From contig CALZID010000009.1 of the NCBI GenBank assembly GCA_945787805.1, forward strand, positions 1 through 64,000: a stretch of DNA of 64,000 bases, written 5' to 3'. Position numbers and translations under genes: made by a program. Below the pieces are notes generated by a model. It was given only the letters and a program-made list of their open reading frames with translations. It was not told the origin of the DNA and ran no database searches. Below are positions 50,627 to 59,212 of this stretch, piece after piece (the stretch's first letter is position 1; each line of letters opens with the position of its first letter). The stretch is from an uncultured Clostridia bacterium (lineage in GTDB: Bacteria; Bacillota; Clostridia; Oscillospirales; Acutalibacteraceae).

Positions 50627-51988
50627 ATGGCATTCGAAGGTTTATCCGACAGACTTGAAGCCGCTTTTCAACGGTTGAAAAGCAAAGGCAGTCTAACAGA
50701 GAACGATGTTAAAGAAGCAATGCGTGAAGTTCGATTAGCACTTTTAGAAGCTGATGTAAACTATAAGGTTGCCAAAGATTTCACCGCCAAGGTAACCGAA
50801 AGAGCTATAGGCGCTCAGGTTATGGAAAGTCTTACTCCCGCACAGATGGTTATAAAAATCGTTAACGAAGAATTAACCGATTTAATGGGCGGAACACAAA
50901 CAAGACTTGCCTATGCTTCACATCCACCGACAATTGTTATGATGTGCGGCTTACAGGGTTCAGGTAAAACAACACACTGTGCAAAAATCGCATTAAAGCT
51001 TAAAAATGAAAACCACAGACCGCTTTTAGTCGCTTGCGATATTTACCGTCCCGCCGCTATTAAACAGTTGCAGGTTGTCGGCGAACAGGTGGGTGTTCCC
51101 GTTTTTGAAATGGGGCAGACAAACCCTGTAACAATCGCAAAAGAAGCAATTAAGCTTGCAAAAGACAAGGGCTATGACTATGTTTTCATTGATACAGCCG
51201 GTCGTTTGCACATTGATACTGAGCTTATGGAAGAGCTTAAAAATATCAAGAACGAAGTTCATCCCCATGAAATTCTTCTCGTAATTGACTCGATGCTCGG
51301 TCAAGACGCCGTTACGGTTGCAAGCACCTTCAATGACGAACTCGGAATTGACGGTCTTGTGCTTACAAAGATGGACGGTGACACCCGTGGCGGTGCGGCG
51401 CTTTCGGCAAGAGCGGTTACGGGCAAACCCATTAAGTTTGTCGGTATGGGCGAAAAACTTGATGAGCTTGATTTCTTCCACCCTGACAGAATGGCGTCCC
51501 GTATTCTCGGTATGGGTGATGTTCTCTCTCTTATTGAAAAAGCAGAAACAGCACTTGACGAGAAAAAGGCAAGACAGCTTGAAGAGAAGCTCAGAAAAAA
51601 TAAGTTTGACCTTGAAGATTTGCTTGACCAGATGGAACAGGTTCAAAAAATGGGCAGTATGAAAGATATTCTTTCAATGCTTCCCGGTGTTAACAAAAAG
51701 GTTAAGGACGCTGATATTGACGACAGACAGTTAGACAGAATGAGAGCTATTATTCAGTCAATGACTGTCAAAGAACGCAGAAATCCCGACATAATAAATC
51801 CGTCCAGAAAACGCAGAATTGCGGCAGGCTGCGGTATGCAGGTCGAAGATGTAAACCGTCTTCTCAATCAATACCGTCAAATGCAAAAAATGTTTAAACA
51901 GTTCAACTCAAAAGGCTTTAAACGCAAAATGAAGCAGATGAGTGGATTCGGCGGCGGAATGAACGGTATGGGTGGCTTTCCGATGTAA
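50627..51988 (+). CDS. ffh: Signal recognition particle GTPase Ffh
   Basis: SRP54 binds SRP RNA and signal peptides and targets nascent membrane and secreted proteins to FtsY. It has an N domain (1-85), a G domain with GLQGSGKTTHCAK (about 106-118), DIYRPAAIKQL, DTAGRLHID and TKMDGDTRGGAALS, and a Met-rich M domain (about 300-453) ending in a Gly/Met tail (GGGMNGMGGFPM). At 453 residues it is full length. It is co-transcribed with ylxM. rpsP follows after a 60-nt gap. Confidence 0.97.
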   Translation: MAFEGLSDRLEAAFQRLKSKGSLTENDVKEAMREVRLALLEADVNYKVAKDFTAKVTERAIGAQVMESLTPAQMVIKIVNEELTDLMGGTQTRLAYASHPPTIVMMCGLQGSGKTTHCAKIALKLKNENHRPLLVACDIYRPAAIKQLQVVGEQVGVPVFEMGQTNPVTIAKEAIKLAKDKGYDYVFIDTAGRLHIDTELMEELKNIKNEVHPHEILLVIDSMLGQDAVTVASTFNDELGIDGLVLTKMDGDTRGGAALSARAVTGKPIKFVGMGEKLDELDFFHPDRMASRILGMGDVLSLIEKAETALDEKKARQLEEKLRKNKFDLEDLLDQMEQVQKMGSMKDILSMLPGVNKKVKDADIDDRQLDRMRAIIQSMTVKERRNPDIINPSRKRRIAAGCGMQVEDVNRLLNQYRQMQKMFKQFNSKGFKRKMKQMSGFGGGMNGMGGFPM

Positions 51989-52048
51989 GTAAAAAACACA
52001 TTAAAGTGTTTATAATAAAAATTTTTATATATTTTGGAGGAAACAAAA

Positions 52049-52294
52049 ATGGCAGTAAAAATCAGACTTCGCAGAATGGGTGCTAAGAGATCACCTTTCT
52101 ACAGAGTAGTAGTAGCAGATTCACGCTACCCGAGAGACGGCAGATTTATTGAAGAAATCGGTACCTATAATCCGATGACAGACCCTGCTGAAATTAAGAT
52201 TGACAACGAAAAGGCAGAAAAATGGATTAAAAACGGTGCACAGCCAACAGACACAGTTAAGGTTATCCTTAAAAAGAGCGGCGCTATTAAATAA
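52049..52294 (+). CDS. rpsP: 30S ribosomal protein S16
   Basis: An 81-residue ribosomal protein beginning [20 protein letters not shown], the standard S16 opening. [19 protein letters not shown] and the ALKWI-like [15 protein letters not shown] also match. GGAGG is 8 nt before the ATG at 52049; the longer in-frame start at 52034 would include this binding site. It heads the conserved block rpsP-khpA-rimM-trmD. Confidence 0.97.
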   Translation: MAVKIRLRRMGAKRSPFYRVVVADSRYPRDGRFIEEIGTYNPMTDPAEIKIDNEKAEKWIKNGAQPTDTVKVILKKSGAIK

Positions 52295-52311
52295 GAAAGG
52301 TCTTTGAAAAA

Positions 52312-52545
52312 ATGCAGGAACTTCTTATTACAATCGTAAAAGGACTTGTTGAAAATCCCGACGCAGTTTCTGTTACAGTTGACGAGGCTGACGACCGCGG
52401 CATTGTCGTTTATCATCTTCATGTTGCCGAAGAAGATATGGGCAGAGTTATCGGTAAACAGGGCAGAATTGCAAAGGCTATCAGAACAGTTGTAAAAGCC
52501 GGTGCAACACGCACAGGCGAAAAAGTCCAAGTCGATATCGACTGA
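52312..52545 (+). CDS. khpA: KH-domain RNA-binding protein KhpA
   Basis: A 77-residue single-KH protein (YlqC family). The RNA-binding GxxG loop lies in VIGKQGRIAKAIRTVVKA (GKQG). KhpA works with KhpB/Jag and affects cell division and elongation in Streptococcus and probably RNA stability elsewhere. It sits between rpsP and rimM, the conserved position. AAAGG precedes the ATG. Confidence 0.95.
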   Translation: MQELLITIVKGLVENPDAVSVTVDEADDRGIVVYHLHVAEEDMGRVIGKQGRIAKAIRTVVKAGATRTGEKVQVDID

Positions 52546-52559
52546 TGTTGATTACAAGT

Positions 52560-52587
52560 AAGGCAGGCATTTGATGTCTGCCTTTTT
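52560..52587 (+). terminator. Terminator-like hairpin between khpA and rimM
   Basis: AAGGCAGGCA pairs with TGTCTGCCTT (one wobble) around a 5-nt loop and is followed by TTT. It lies inside a conserved operon, so it may be a partial terminator that lowers rimM-trmD expression. Confidence 0.75.
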
Positions 52588-52608
52588 GTGTCTTGCAGGT
52601 ATTTGATT

Positions 52609-53127
52609 ATGATTAAAAACTATCTTGAATTAGGGCAAATTGTGTCAACTCACGGAATAAAAGGCGAAATGCGTTTTAACCCTTGGTGCGACAAACCGGA
52701 ATTTGTCAAGAAATTTAAAACTTTATATTTTGACAGCAAAGGCGAAAAAAGTGTAAAAGTTATGTCAGCCAGACCTCACGGCAATACGGTTATTTTAATG
52801 CTTGAAGACATAGATACCGTTGAAAAAGCGAAAGCCTTAAAAAACACTGTGCTCTATATGAAACGCAGTGAAGCAAAGCTCCCGAAGGGCACTTGGTTTG
52901 TGCAGGAGCTTTTTGACTGCACTGTTATTGACAATAACAACGGCAAAGCTTTGGGAACAATTGTCGATGTAAGTGAAACAGGCGCCAACGATGTGTGGCA
53001 TATTAAAACGCCAAAGAATACTGAAGTGCTTATTCCCGCAATAAAACAGGTTGTTATAAGTGTTGATGTTGAAAAAGGCGAAATTTTAATAAATCCTATA
53101 AAAGGACTTTTTGAAGATGAAGATTAA
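52609..53127 (+). CDS. rimM: Ribosome maturation factor RimM
   Basis: A 172-residue 30S assembly factor that binds S19. The N-terminal domain contains LELGQIVSTHGIKGEMRF and the region VKVMSARPHGNTVILMLEDI. The PRC-barrel domain starts WFVQELFDCTVID and ends VLIPAIKQVVISVDVEKGEI. ATG 52609 is chosen over the frame start at 52588, which lies in the tail of the preceding hairpin. It overlaps trmD by 11 nt. Confidence 0.94.
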   Translation: MIKNYLELGQIVSTHGIKGEMRFNPWCDKPEFVKKFKTLYFDSKGEKSVKVMSARPHGNTVILMLEDIDTVEKAKALKNTVLYMKRSEAKLPKGTWFVQELFDCTVIDNNNGKALGTIVDVSETGANDVWHIKTPKNTEVLIPAIKQVVISVDVEKGEILINPIKGLFEDED

Positions 53128-53854
53128 CATTATGACTCTTTTCCCCGAGATGTGTGAAGCGGTGCTTTCAGAGAGCATTATAGGCCGTGCACGGGAAAAA
53201 GGATTAGTTGAAATAAATTGCATAAATATCCGTGATTATACTGTGGATAAGCATAACCGTGTTGATGACGCACCTTACGGCGGCGGAATGGGAATGCTTA
53301 TGCAAATTCAACCCATAGTTGACTGCTATAAGTCTGTTTGTGATAAAAGTGACGGCAAAAATCATCTCATTTATATGTCGCCCTGCGGCAAAACTCTAAC
53401 TCAGTCAAGAGTGAAAGAGCTCTCGGAATATGAAGAAATAACAATTCTTTGCGGTCATTATGAAGGCGTTGACCAAAGAGTAATCGACTCAATAGTTGAC
53501 GAACAGATTTCAATAGGCGATTATGTGCTCACGGGCGGTGAATTGCCCGCTATGGTGCTTGCCGATTCAATCGCAAGAATGCTGGACGGTGTTTTGCCGA
53601 ACGACGAAGCAAAAGAAATGGAGAGTCATTATAACGGACTTTTAGAGCATCCCCAATATACCCGTCCTTATGAGTGGAACGGTATGAAAGTGCCGGATGT
53701 GCTCGTTTCGGGGCATCACGGAAATATTGAAAAATGGAAAAGAGAACAGTCTCTTTTAATGACTGCAAAATACCGTCCCGACATGTTAGAAAAAGCAGAG
53801 CTTACTAAAAAAGATAAAGAATTTTTAGAAAAAGAAAAAATTACAAATATGTAA
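53117..53854 (+). CDS. trmD: tRNA (guanine-37-N1)-methyltransferase
   Basis: This SPOUT-family knotted methyltransferase makes m1G37 next to the anticodon and prevents frameshifting. Signatures are MTLFPEMCEA, the INIRDYT segment, DDAPYGGGMGMLMQ, LCGHYEGVDQRVID, the knot region SIGDYVLTGGELPAMV and the C-terminal LEHPQYTRP and LVSGHHGNIEKWKR. At 245 residues it is full length. The ATG at 53117 lies inside rimM, with AAAGGA 10 nt upstream. Confidence 0.97.
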   Translation: MKINIMTLFPEMCEAVLSESIIGRAREKGLVEINCINIRDYTVDKHNRVDDAPYGGGMGMLMQIQPIVDCYKSVCDKSDGKNHLIYMSPCGKTLTQSRVKELSEYEEITILCGHYEGVDQRVIDSIVDEQISIGDYVLTGGELPAMVLADSIARMLDGVLPNDEAKEMESHYNGLLEHPQYTRPYEWNGMKVPDVLVSGHHGNIEKWKREQSLLMTAKYRPDMLEKAELTKKDKEFLEKEKITNM

Positions 53855-53865
53855 TAAAAAAATTG

Positions 53866-53894
53866 TTGAATATTATATCTTTTTGTTATAGAAT
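53866..53894 (+). promoter_or_regulatory. Promoter of the polysaccharide deacetylase gene
   Basis: TTGAAT (53866-53871) and TAGAAT (53889-53894) are spaced by 17 bp. Confidence 0.65.
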
Positions 53895-53926
53895 AAATAT
53901 AGTGAAAGTTAAAAGGCGGTGGCAAT

Positions 53927-54979
53927 GTGAAAGCAAGAATCAAACAAACTAAAAGTCTTAAAGATATCGGCAAAGCGACATGGATGCGTGTTGCAATTAT
54001 TGTTTTGTCCGTCCTGTTTCTTATCACTGCCGCCACAACAGTTTATTTTGCGGTTAAATATAATCGAGATGTTGCAGAGCTTAACGGAGCACTGAGTGAA
54101 AATTCGTCAATGTATGATTCAAAAATTTCGGAATATGAGTCATACAAAGCCGAAAAAGAAAGCGAAAAATCGTCTTACGAAGATAAAATCGACGCTCAAA
54201 GCAATGAATATCAAAGCAGAGTCGATGAATTGAATAAGAAAATTGACAGTCTTAACAAGCAAATTGCGGCAAAAAAAGCATCGAGTTCTCAAACTAAACC
54301 CCAATCTCAACCTCAAACTCAACCTTTACCCCAACAGCCGTTAAACCCAAATAACGGGCCAAAAACCGTTTATTTAACATTCGATGACGGACCGTCGCAG
54401 TATACATCGCAGATACTGACTATTTTAGACAGCTACGGTGTTAAGGCGACGTTTTTTGTTAAGAATGGCGGAAAATATAACTATCTTATGAAAGAGATAG
54501 TAAATCGCGGTCACGCTATAGGTCTTCACACATATTCTCATGACTATAAGAAAATTTATTCGTCAGACGACGCTTATTTAAGTGACTTGAAAAGTATATC
54601 CGACCTTGTTTTACAACAAACAGGTGTTGAAACAAAGATTATGCGTTTTCCGGGCGGCAGCAGTAATTCCGTCAGCAAAAAACATTCAAAAGGCATTATG
54701 ACCAGAATGACTAAAAAAGTTACAGATATGGGTTATGCTTATTTTGACTGGAACTGTTCCAACGGTGATGCTGACGGTGCAAAAACGGTTGACAAGCAGT
54801 TAAGTTTTTGCAGTAATTATCCGAAATCTGCAAATACTGTAATTGTGCTTATGCACGATACACAAAAGACAACGATGGAAGCATTGCCCAAAATTATTGA
54901 ATACTATCACTCTCAGGGTATGACTTTCGGCATTTTGACTACATCAAGCCCAACAGTTCATCATAAAGTCGTAAATTAG
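53927..54979 (+). CDS. Membrane-anchored polysaccharide deacetylase (NodB domain)
   Basis: This 350-residue protein probably de-N-acetylates peptidoglycan or another surface polymer outside the membrane. It has an N-terminal anchor (about 20-43), a coiled coil (about 48-118), a Gln/Pro-rich linker (122-142) and a NodB domain. The catalytic base is D153, and the metal triad is D154 (TFDDGP), H201 and H205 (HTYSH). RFPGG near 244 and the late HD in LMHDT complete the active site. The start is GTG at 53927, with AAAGGCGG upstream. PgdA-type enzymes confer lysozyme resistance; PdaA-type act in spore cortex. Which applies here is open. Confidence 0.92.
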   Translation: MKARIKQTKSLKDIGKATWMRVAIIVLSVLFLITAATTVYFAVKYNRDVAELNGALSENSSMYDSKISEYESYKAEKESEKSSYEDKIDAQSNEYQSRVDELNKKIDSLNKQIAAKKASSSQTKPQSQPQTQPLPQQPLNPNNGPKTVYLTFDDGPSQYTSQILTILDSYGVKATFFVKNGGKYNYLMKEIVNRGHAIGLHTYSHDYKKIYSSDDAYLSDLKSISDLVLQQTGVETKIMRFPGGSSNSVSKKHSKGIMTRMTKKVTDMGYAYFDWNCSNGDADGAKTVDKQLSFCSNYPKSANTVIVLMHDTQKTTMEALPKIIEYYHSQGMTFGILTTSSPTVHHKVVN

Positions 54980-55136
54980 CAAGGTTATTAACACATTCTT
55001 AATATAAAATATTGATTTTTAACAAAAATTATTATGTATTATTGTCATTTTGTACAAAGATGAATGTCTATATTATATTGTTTTTGTTTTTCTGACCTAA
55101 ATTTAAAAAAATGACATAAAAGTGGATGCATTTTCG

Positions 55137-55164
55137 TTGACGAGGCAAAGTTTTGTGATATAAT
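55137..55164 (+). promoter_or_regulatory. Promoter of ptsH
   Basis: TTGACG (55137-55142) and TATAAT (55159-55164) are spaced by 16 bp. No gene was seen in the preceding AT-rich 55000-55136. Confidence 0.8.
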
Positions 55165-55172
55165 ATAATAGT

Positions 55173-55199
55173 AACAGAGGTATATTTATCTGTTTTTTT
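55173..55199 (+). promoter_or_regulatory. Hairpin plus T-run in the ptsH leader (possible attenuator)
   Basis: AACAGA (55173-55178) pairs with TCTGTT (55189-55194) and is followed by a run of Ts, right at the expected transcript start of ptsH. The stem is short, so it may be weak or without function. Confidence 0.4.
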
Positions 55200-55228
55200 G
55201 TAAATTTATCATTTTGGGAGAATGAATT

Positions 55229-55492
55229 ATGTATACTAAAGATGTCGAAGTTAAAAATCAGGTAGGTCTTCACGCTCGTCCGGCAACTTTCTTTATTCAG
55301 AAAGCAAACGAATTCAAATCTTCAATTTGGGTTGAAAAAGAAGACAGAAGAGTAAATGCAAAGAGTCTGCTCGGTGTTTTGTCACTTGGCATTATGGGTG
55401 GCACAACAATCCGCATTATCGCAGGCGGTCCCGATGAAGAAACAGCAGTTGATGAACTTGTAAAGCTTGTTGAATCAGGTTTTGCCGAATAA
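55229..55492 (+). CDS. ptsH: Phosphocarrier protein HPr
   Basis: An 87-residue PTS phosphocarrier. His15 in GLHARPATF takes phosphate from enzyme I. Ser46 in AKSLLGVLSLGI is the regulatory site used by HPr kinase in Gram-positive catabolite control. Because His15 is present, this is HPr rather than Crh. Enzyme I is not adjacent, which is common in Clostridia. GGGAGAATG-type binding sequence precedes the ATG. It is a single-gene unit with its own promoter and terminator. It could also have a regulatory-only role if the rest of the PTS is missing. Confidence 0.95.
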   Translation: MYTKDVEVKNQVGLHARPATFFIQKANEFKSSIWVEKEDRRVNAKSLLGVLSLGIMGGTTIRIIAGGPDEETAVDELVKLVESGFAE

Positions 55493-55496
55493 TTTT

Positions 55497-55544
55497 AAAA
55501 CAAATCGGGCACATCGTAGATTGTTACGGTGTGCTTTGTTTTTT
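55497..55544 (+). terminator. Intrinsic terminator after ptsH
   Basis: AAACAAA, GGCACA and CGTA arms pair with TACG, TGTGC and TTTGTTT in a long interrupted stem that ends in TTTTTT. Confidence 0.75.
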
Positions 55545-55578
55545 ATGTAAAAATATTTCTTTAAAGGCGGTGAGTTTT

Positions 55579-57417
55579 ATGAACGAAAAATTGCAAGCAT
55601 TAAGAGAAAAGGCTATGAAGCTGCCAATGACACCCGGTGTCTATATAATGAAGAATAAACAGGGCAAGATTATATATATCGGCAAAGCAAAAAAACTAAA
55701 AAACCGTGTCAGTCAATATTTCGGCTCACAGAACAAACACACCGTAAAAGTGCTCAAAATGGTTGAGAATGTAAATGATTTTGACTATATTCTCACAGAC
55801 AGCGAATTTGAAGCACTTGTCCTTGAAGCAAGCCTTATTAAACAAAACCAGCCTAAATATAATATTCTTTTAAAAGACGATAAAGGATACAGTTATATAA
55901 AAGTCACAAAAGGGGAATATCCCAAAATTTCGGCAGTGCTTCAAAAAGATGATGAAAATGCCGAATATATAGGTCCATTTACAAGCTCATATTCGGTTAA
56001 GCAATCCGTTGACGAAGCAAACAAAATATTCAGACTTCCGCAGTGTAATAAGGAATTTCCGAGAGATTTCAGAAAGGGAAGACCTTGTCTGAATTTTCAC
56101 ATAAATCGCTGTATGGGTGTCTGCACGGGCAAAATCTCAAAAGCAGAATATAACGAAACGGTGAAAGACGCACTTGATTTTTTGAACGGGGACATTACAA
56201 AAATCATCGCTTCATTAAACGAAAAAATGAACGATTGTGCAGAAAATCTCGACTTTGAAAATGCCGGTAAATACCGTGACAGAATTCGTGCTATCCAAAA
56301 TATGCAAACAAAGCAAAAGGTAGTCACCGAAACAAACGAAACCAAAGATGTTTTTGCGGTTGCAACCAATGAAAACGATATTTGCATTGTGGCTCTGCGT
56401 TTTGATAAAGGCAGACTTTGTGACAGTGAGCACTTTTTCTACGACAGCGATAATAATGATGAGAATTTGAGAAGCGGCTTTTTAACCCAGTATTATGCAA
56501 TTCGCTCTGTGCCGCAGAAAGTGATACTTGACGAAGCAATTGAAGATATTGATTTATTAAGCCAATATCTAACCAATCTTCGCGGTAAAAAATGTACAAT
56601 ACTTGTGCCGCAAAAGGGCGACGGATTAAAACTTGTCAATATGTGCCGAGAGAATGCCTTTGAAAAGTTGGCACAGAAAAAAGGTAAAAAGTCAGGTGAA
56701 ATCAAAGTCCTTGAAGAATTAAAAACGCTTTTAGGATTAGAGCATACGCCCGAATATATCGAGTCCTATGATATTTCACACACGGGCGGGGAAGATAATG
56801 TTGCCGGTATGATAGTGTTTAAAAACGGCAGACCGTTAAAACGGGCATACCGTACATTTATTATCAAATCTTTTGTGGGACAAGACGACTACGGCTCAAT
56901 GCGTGAAGTGCTGGAAAGACGCTTTAACGAATACGAAAAGCACAAAAATGAAAATGCAGACGAAGGATTCGGCAAAATGCCCGACCTTATTTTGCTTGAC
57001 GGCGGCAAAGGTCAGGTAAGCGTTGTTAAAGAAATTCTTGATGAAATGAACATAGATGTGCCCTTGTTCGGTATGGTTAAAGACTCTAAGCATAAAACCC
57101 GTGCAATTACCGGTGACGGCGGTGAAATCGCCATAAATTCAAATAGGGCGGTGTTTACTCTCGTCTCGGAAATTCAAGAAGAAGTGCACAGATTTTCCGT
57201 TAGTTTCCACCATAAAAAACACGCAAAAAGAGGCTTGGAACTGTCCCTTACCAAAATTCAAGGTGTGGGTGAGAAAAAAGCAAAAGAATTGCTTAAAGAA
57301 TTTAAAACGATAAAGGCAATAAAAAGCGCAAGTGTTGAAGAACTTGCAAAGGTTAAGGGAATAAATATTTCCCTTGCCGAAGAAATATATAATTTTTACA
57401 ATCAGGGAGAAGAATAA
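55579..57417 (+). CDS. uvrC: Excinuclease ABC subunit C
   Basis: The dual-incision nuclease of nucleotide excision repair. It has a GIY-YIG domain at the N-terminus (TPGVYIMKNKQGKIIYIGKAK), a Cys-rich segment (LNFHINRCMGVCTGK), the UVR motif (about 200-235), and the RNase H-like domain with YIESYDISHTGGED, RTFIIKSFVGQDDYGSM and LILLDGGKGQVS. Tandem helix-hairpin-helix motifs end the protein. The start at 55579 is supported by AAGGCGGTGAG upstream. At 612 residues it is full length. uvrA and uvrB are not in the window. Confidence 0.96.
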   Translation: MNEKLQALREKAMKLPMTPGVYIMKNKQGKIIYIGKAKKLKNRVSQYFGSQNKHTVKVLKMVENVNDFDYILTDSEFEALVLEASLIKQNQPKYNILLKDDKGYSYIKVTKGEYPKISAVLQKDDENAEYIGPFTSSYSVKQSVDEANKIFRLPQCNKEFPRDFRKGRPCLNFHINRCMGVCTGKISKAEYNETVKDALDFLNGDITKIIASLNEKMNDCAENLDFENAGKYRDRIRAIQNMQTKQKVVTETNETKDVFAVATNENDICIVALRFDKGRLCDSEHFFYDSDNNDENLRSGFLTQYYAIRSVPQKVILDEAIEDIDLLSQYLTNLRGKKCTILVPQKGDGLKLVNMCRENAFEKLAQKKGKKSGEIKVLEELKTLLGLEHTPEYIESYDISHTGGEDNVAGMIVFKNGRPLKRAYRTFIIKSFVGQDDYGSMREVLERRFNEYEKHKNENADEGFGKMPDLILLDGGKGQVSVVKEILDEMNIDVPLFGMVKDSKHKTRAITGDGGEIAINSNRAVFTLVSEIQEEVHRFSVSFHHKKHAKRGLELSLTKIQGVGEKKAKELLKEFKTIKAIKSASVEELAKVKGINISLAEEIYNFYNQGEE

Positions 57418-58070
57418 TGACAGATACAATAGTTTTTGACTTGGACGGCACACTTTTAAATACCCTTGAAGATTTAAAAGACAGCGTGAATTTTGCTCTT
57501 GAAAGACAGGGCTTTCCGCTTCGTGATTTAGACGAAATCCGTTCGTTCGTGGGCAACGGTATTCGTCTTTTGATGGAGAGAGCAGTGCCGAAGAATACGG
57601 ACGGCGATACATTTGAAATCTGTTTTAAAGATTTCTGTGATTATTATAAAATCCACATGGAAGATAAAACAGTGCCTTATGACGGAATAAATAATATGCT
57701 CGCCGACATTAAAAAAGCAGGCTTCAAAACTGCAATCGTTACCAATAAAGCGGACTTCGCCGCACAGGACCTTTGCAAAAGAATGTTCGGCGATAATATT
57801 GATTTTGTTGTGGGCAGCTCGGATGACAGACCGAATAAACCCGCACCCGACGGAGTTTTCTACGCTCTTGAAAAATTAGACAGTAAAATTGAAAATACCG
57901 TTTTTGTAGGGGATGCCGATACGGATATTCTCACTGCAAAAAATGCGGGACTTGTTTCCATCGGCGTGCTTTGGGGATTTCGTGACCGTGAAGTAATTGA
58001 AAAAGCAGGTGCAGAATACATAGTTGAGAGTGTAAATGACCTTGAAAAACTTCTTATTTCAATGAAATAA
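57417..58070 (+). CDS. gph: HAD phosphatase, phosphoglycolate phosphatase-like
   Basis: A 217-residue HAD subfamily IA phosphatase. Motif I is FDLDGTLLNT (D9, D11), motif II IVTNKAD, motif III the Lys in RPNKPAPDG and motif IV VGDADTDI. The helical cap (about 15-80) fits Gph/PpaX/YbiV-like enzymes. The substrate cannot be fixed; 2-phosphoglycolate arising from DNA repair would suit its coupling to uvrC (TAATG overlap), but many members are promiscuous. Confidence 0.88.
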   Translation: MTDTIVFDLDGTLLNTLEDLKDSVNFALERQGFPLRDLDEIRSFVGNGIRLLMERAVPKNTDGDTFEICFKDFCDYYKIHMEDKTVPYDGINNMLADIKKAGFKTAIVTNKADFAAQDLCKRMFGDNIDFVVGSSDDRPNKPAPDGVFYALEKLDSKIENTVFVGDADTDILTAKNAGLVSIGVLWGFRDREVIEKAGAEYIVESVNDLEKLLISMK

Positions 58071-58092
58071 CAGAAAAATCATTTCATTTTTT
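58061..58092 (+). terminator. AT-rich terminator after the HAD phosphatase gene
   Basis: AATGAAAT (58061-58068) pairs with ATTTCATT (58081-58088) and is followed by TTTT. It overlaps the stop codon. Confidence 0.5.
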
Positions 58093-58112
58093 CGACTAAA
58101 ATATAAAAATAT

Positions 58113-58141
58113 TTGACAAATTCCTATAAAAATGGGATAAT
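58113..58141 (+). promoter_or_regulatory. Promoter of rsmD-coaD
   Basis: TTGACA (58113-58118) and GATAAT (58136-58141) are spaced by 17 bp. Confidence 0.82.
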
Positions 58142-58173
58142 GTCTTTATGTATTGATAGGTTGGAGCAAATTT

Positions 58174-58713
58174 ATGAGAGTAATAACAGGCGAGGCACGG
58201 GGCAGAAAACTTATAACTCTTGACGGTGAAGATGTCCGTCCCACAACCGATAGAGTAAAAGAAGGAATGTTCAATATAATTCAGTTTGACCTTGAAGGCG
58301 CAAATGTGCTTGACTTGTTTGCGGGTTCAGGTCAGCTGGGCATCGAAGCTATCAGCCGCGGCGCTAAGCATTGCTCATTTGTCGATTCTTCAAATCGCTC
58401 AATTGATGTTGTCAAACAAAATCTTAAATCGGTGGGCTTTGAAAAAAGAGCAAGTGTTTTCTGCGGCGACTCAAAAATGTATATCGCTTTGAGCAAGGAT
58501 AAATTTGATATTGCCCTTTTGGACCCACCTTACAACAGAGAGATAATAGATTCTGTTTTGCCCGATGTTGCCGAAAAGATGAACGATTGGGGCATTATCA
58601 TCTGTGAGAGTGCATTTAACGAAGCTTTACCGCAAACAGCGGGTGAATTTACGCTTCACCGTGAATATAAATACGGCAAGATAAAACTTACCGCATACAG
58701 AAAGAATAAGTGA
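58174..58713 (+). CDS. rsmD: 16S rRNA (guanine-966-N2)-methyltransferase RsmD
   Basis: A 179-residue SAM-dependent methyltransferase. It opens with MRVITGEARGRKL, has RPTTDRVKEGMFNI, the SAM loop VLDLFAGSGQLGIEAISRGA and the catalytic LLDPPYNRE motif. The ATG at 58174 is chosen because TTGGAG lies 7 nt upstream and the conserved MRVI begins there. It is followed by coaD after 4 nt, the usual pair in Firmicutes. Confidence 0.95.
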   Translation: MRVITGEARGRKLITLDGEDVRPTTDRVKEGMFNIIQFDLEGANVLDLFAGSGQLGIEAISRGAKHCSFVDSSNRSIDVVKQNLKSVGFEKRASVFCGDSKMYIALSKDKFDIALLDPPYNREIIDSVLPDVAEKMNDWGIIICESAFNEALPQTAGEFTLHREYKYGKIKLTAYRKNK

Positions 58714-58717
58714 GAAT

Positions 58718-59212
58718 ATGAAAACTGTAATTTGTCCGGGCAGCTTTGACCCCGTTACCAACGGTCACCTTGATATAATAAGTCGCAGTGCAAAGCTGTT
58801 TGATAAAGTAATTGTAGTGGTTATGAAAAATCCGGCGAAAACAAATTTCTGTTTCAGTCCCGAAGAGAGAGCAGAGCTTATCAGACATTGCACAAAGGAT
58901 TTGCCCAATGTTGAAGTCGATATCAATGAAGGTCTGTTGGCAGAATATGCAAAAGAGAAAAACGCAGTTGCCGTTGTCAAAGGTCTTAGGGCTGTGTCTG
59001 ACTTTGAATATGAATTTCAGCAGGCGCAGATGAATAAGAAGTTAAACAGTGAGCTTGAAACGGTTTTCATTAACACAAGAGTTGAAAATTTGTATCTTAG
59101 CTCAAGCGTTGTTAAACAAATTTGCGAATTGGGCGGGGACATTAGTGATTTTGTTCCCGAAGCGGTTCGTGATATAATAGTAAAAAGAATTAGACGAGGT
59201 GTGGAAAAATGA
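58718..59212 (+). CDS. coaD: Phosphopantetheine adenylyltransferase
   Basis: The enzyme of the fourth step in coenzyme A synthesis, transferring AMP from ATP to 4'-phosphopantetheine. The nucleotidyltransferase motif is PGSFDPVTNGHLDII (the GHLD of the T/HXGH signature). Later markers are VVKGLRAVSDFEYEFQQAQMN and the C-terminal YLSSSVVKQICELGGDIS. At 164 residues it is full length. Its stop overlaps the following coiled-coil gene by 4 nt. Confidence 0.97.
   Translation: MKTVICPGSFDPVTNGHLDIISRSAKLFDKVIVVVMKNPAKTNFCFSPEERAELIRHCTKDLPNVEVDINEGLLAEYAKEKNAVAVVKGLRAVSDFEYEFQQAQMNKKLNSELETVFINTRVENLYLSSSVVKQICELGGDISDFVPEAVRDIIVKRIRRGVEK

Noticed and set aside
51026..51646. 206-codon open frame on the minus strand
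   Set aside because: It lies wholly antisense to ffh, has no binding site, and its Cys/Phe/Asn-rich translation is what antisense frames of AT-rich genes give.
51993..52010. Short AAACAC/GTGTTT hairpin between ffh and rpsP considered a terminator
   Set aside because: Only six AT-rich pairs and no following T-run directly after the stem; too weak to call.
53977..54360. Gln/Pro and coiled-coil region considered a frameshifted fusion in the deacetylase
   Set aside because: The frame is continuous from anchor to catalytic domain; a linker of this kind is normal for surface deacetylases.
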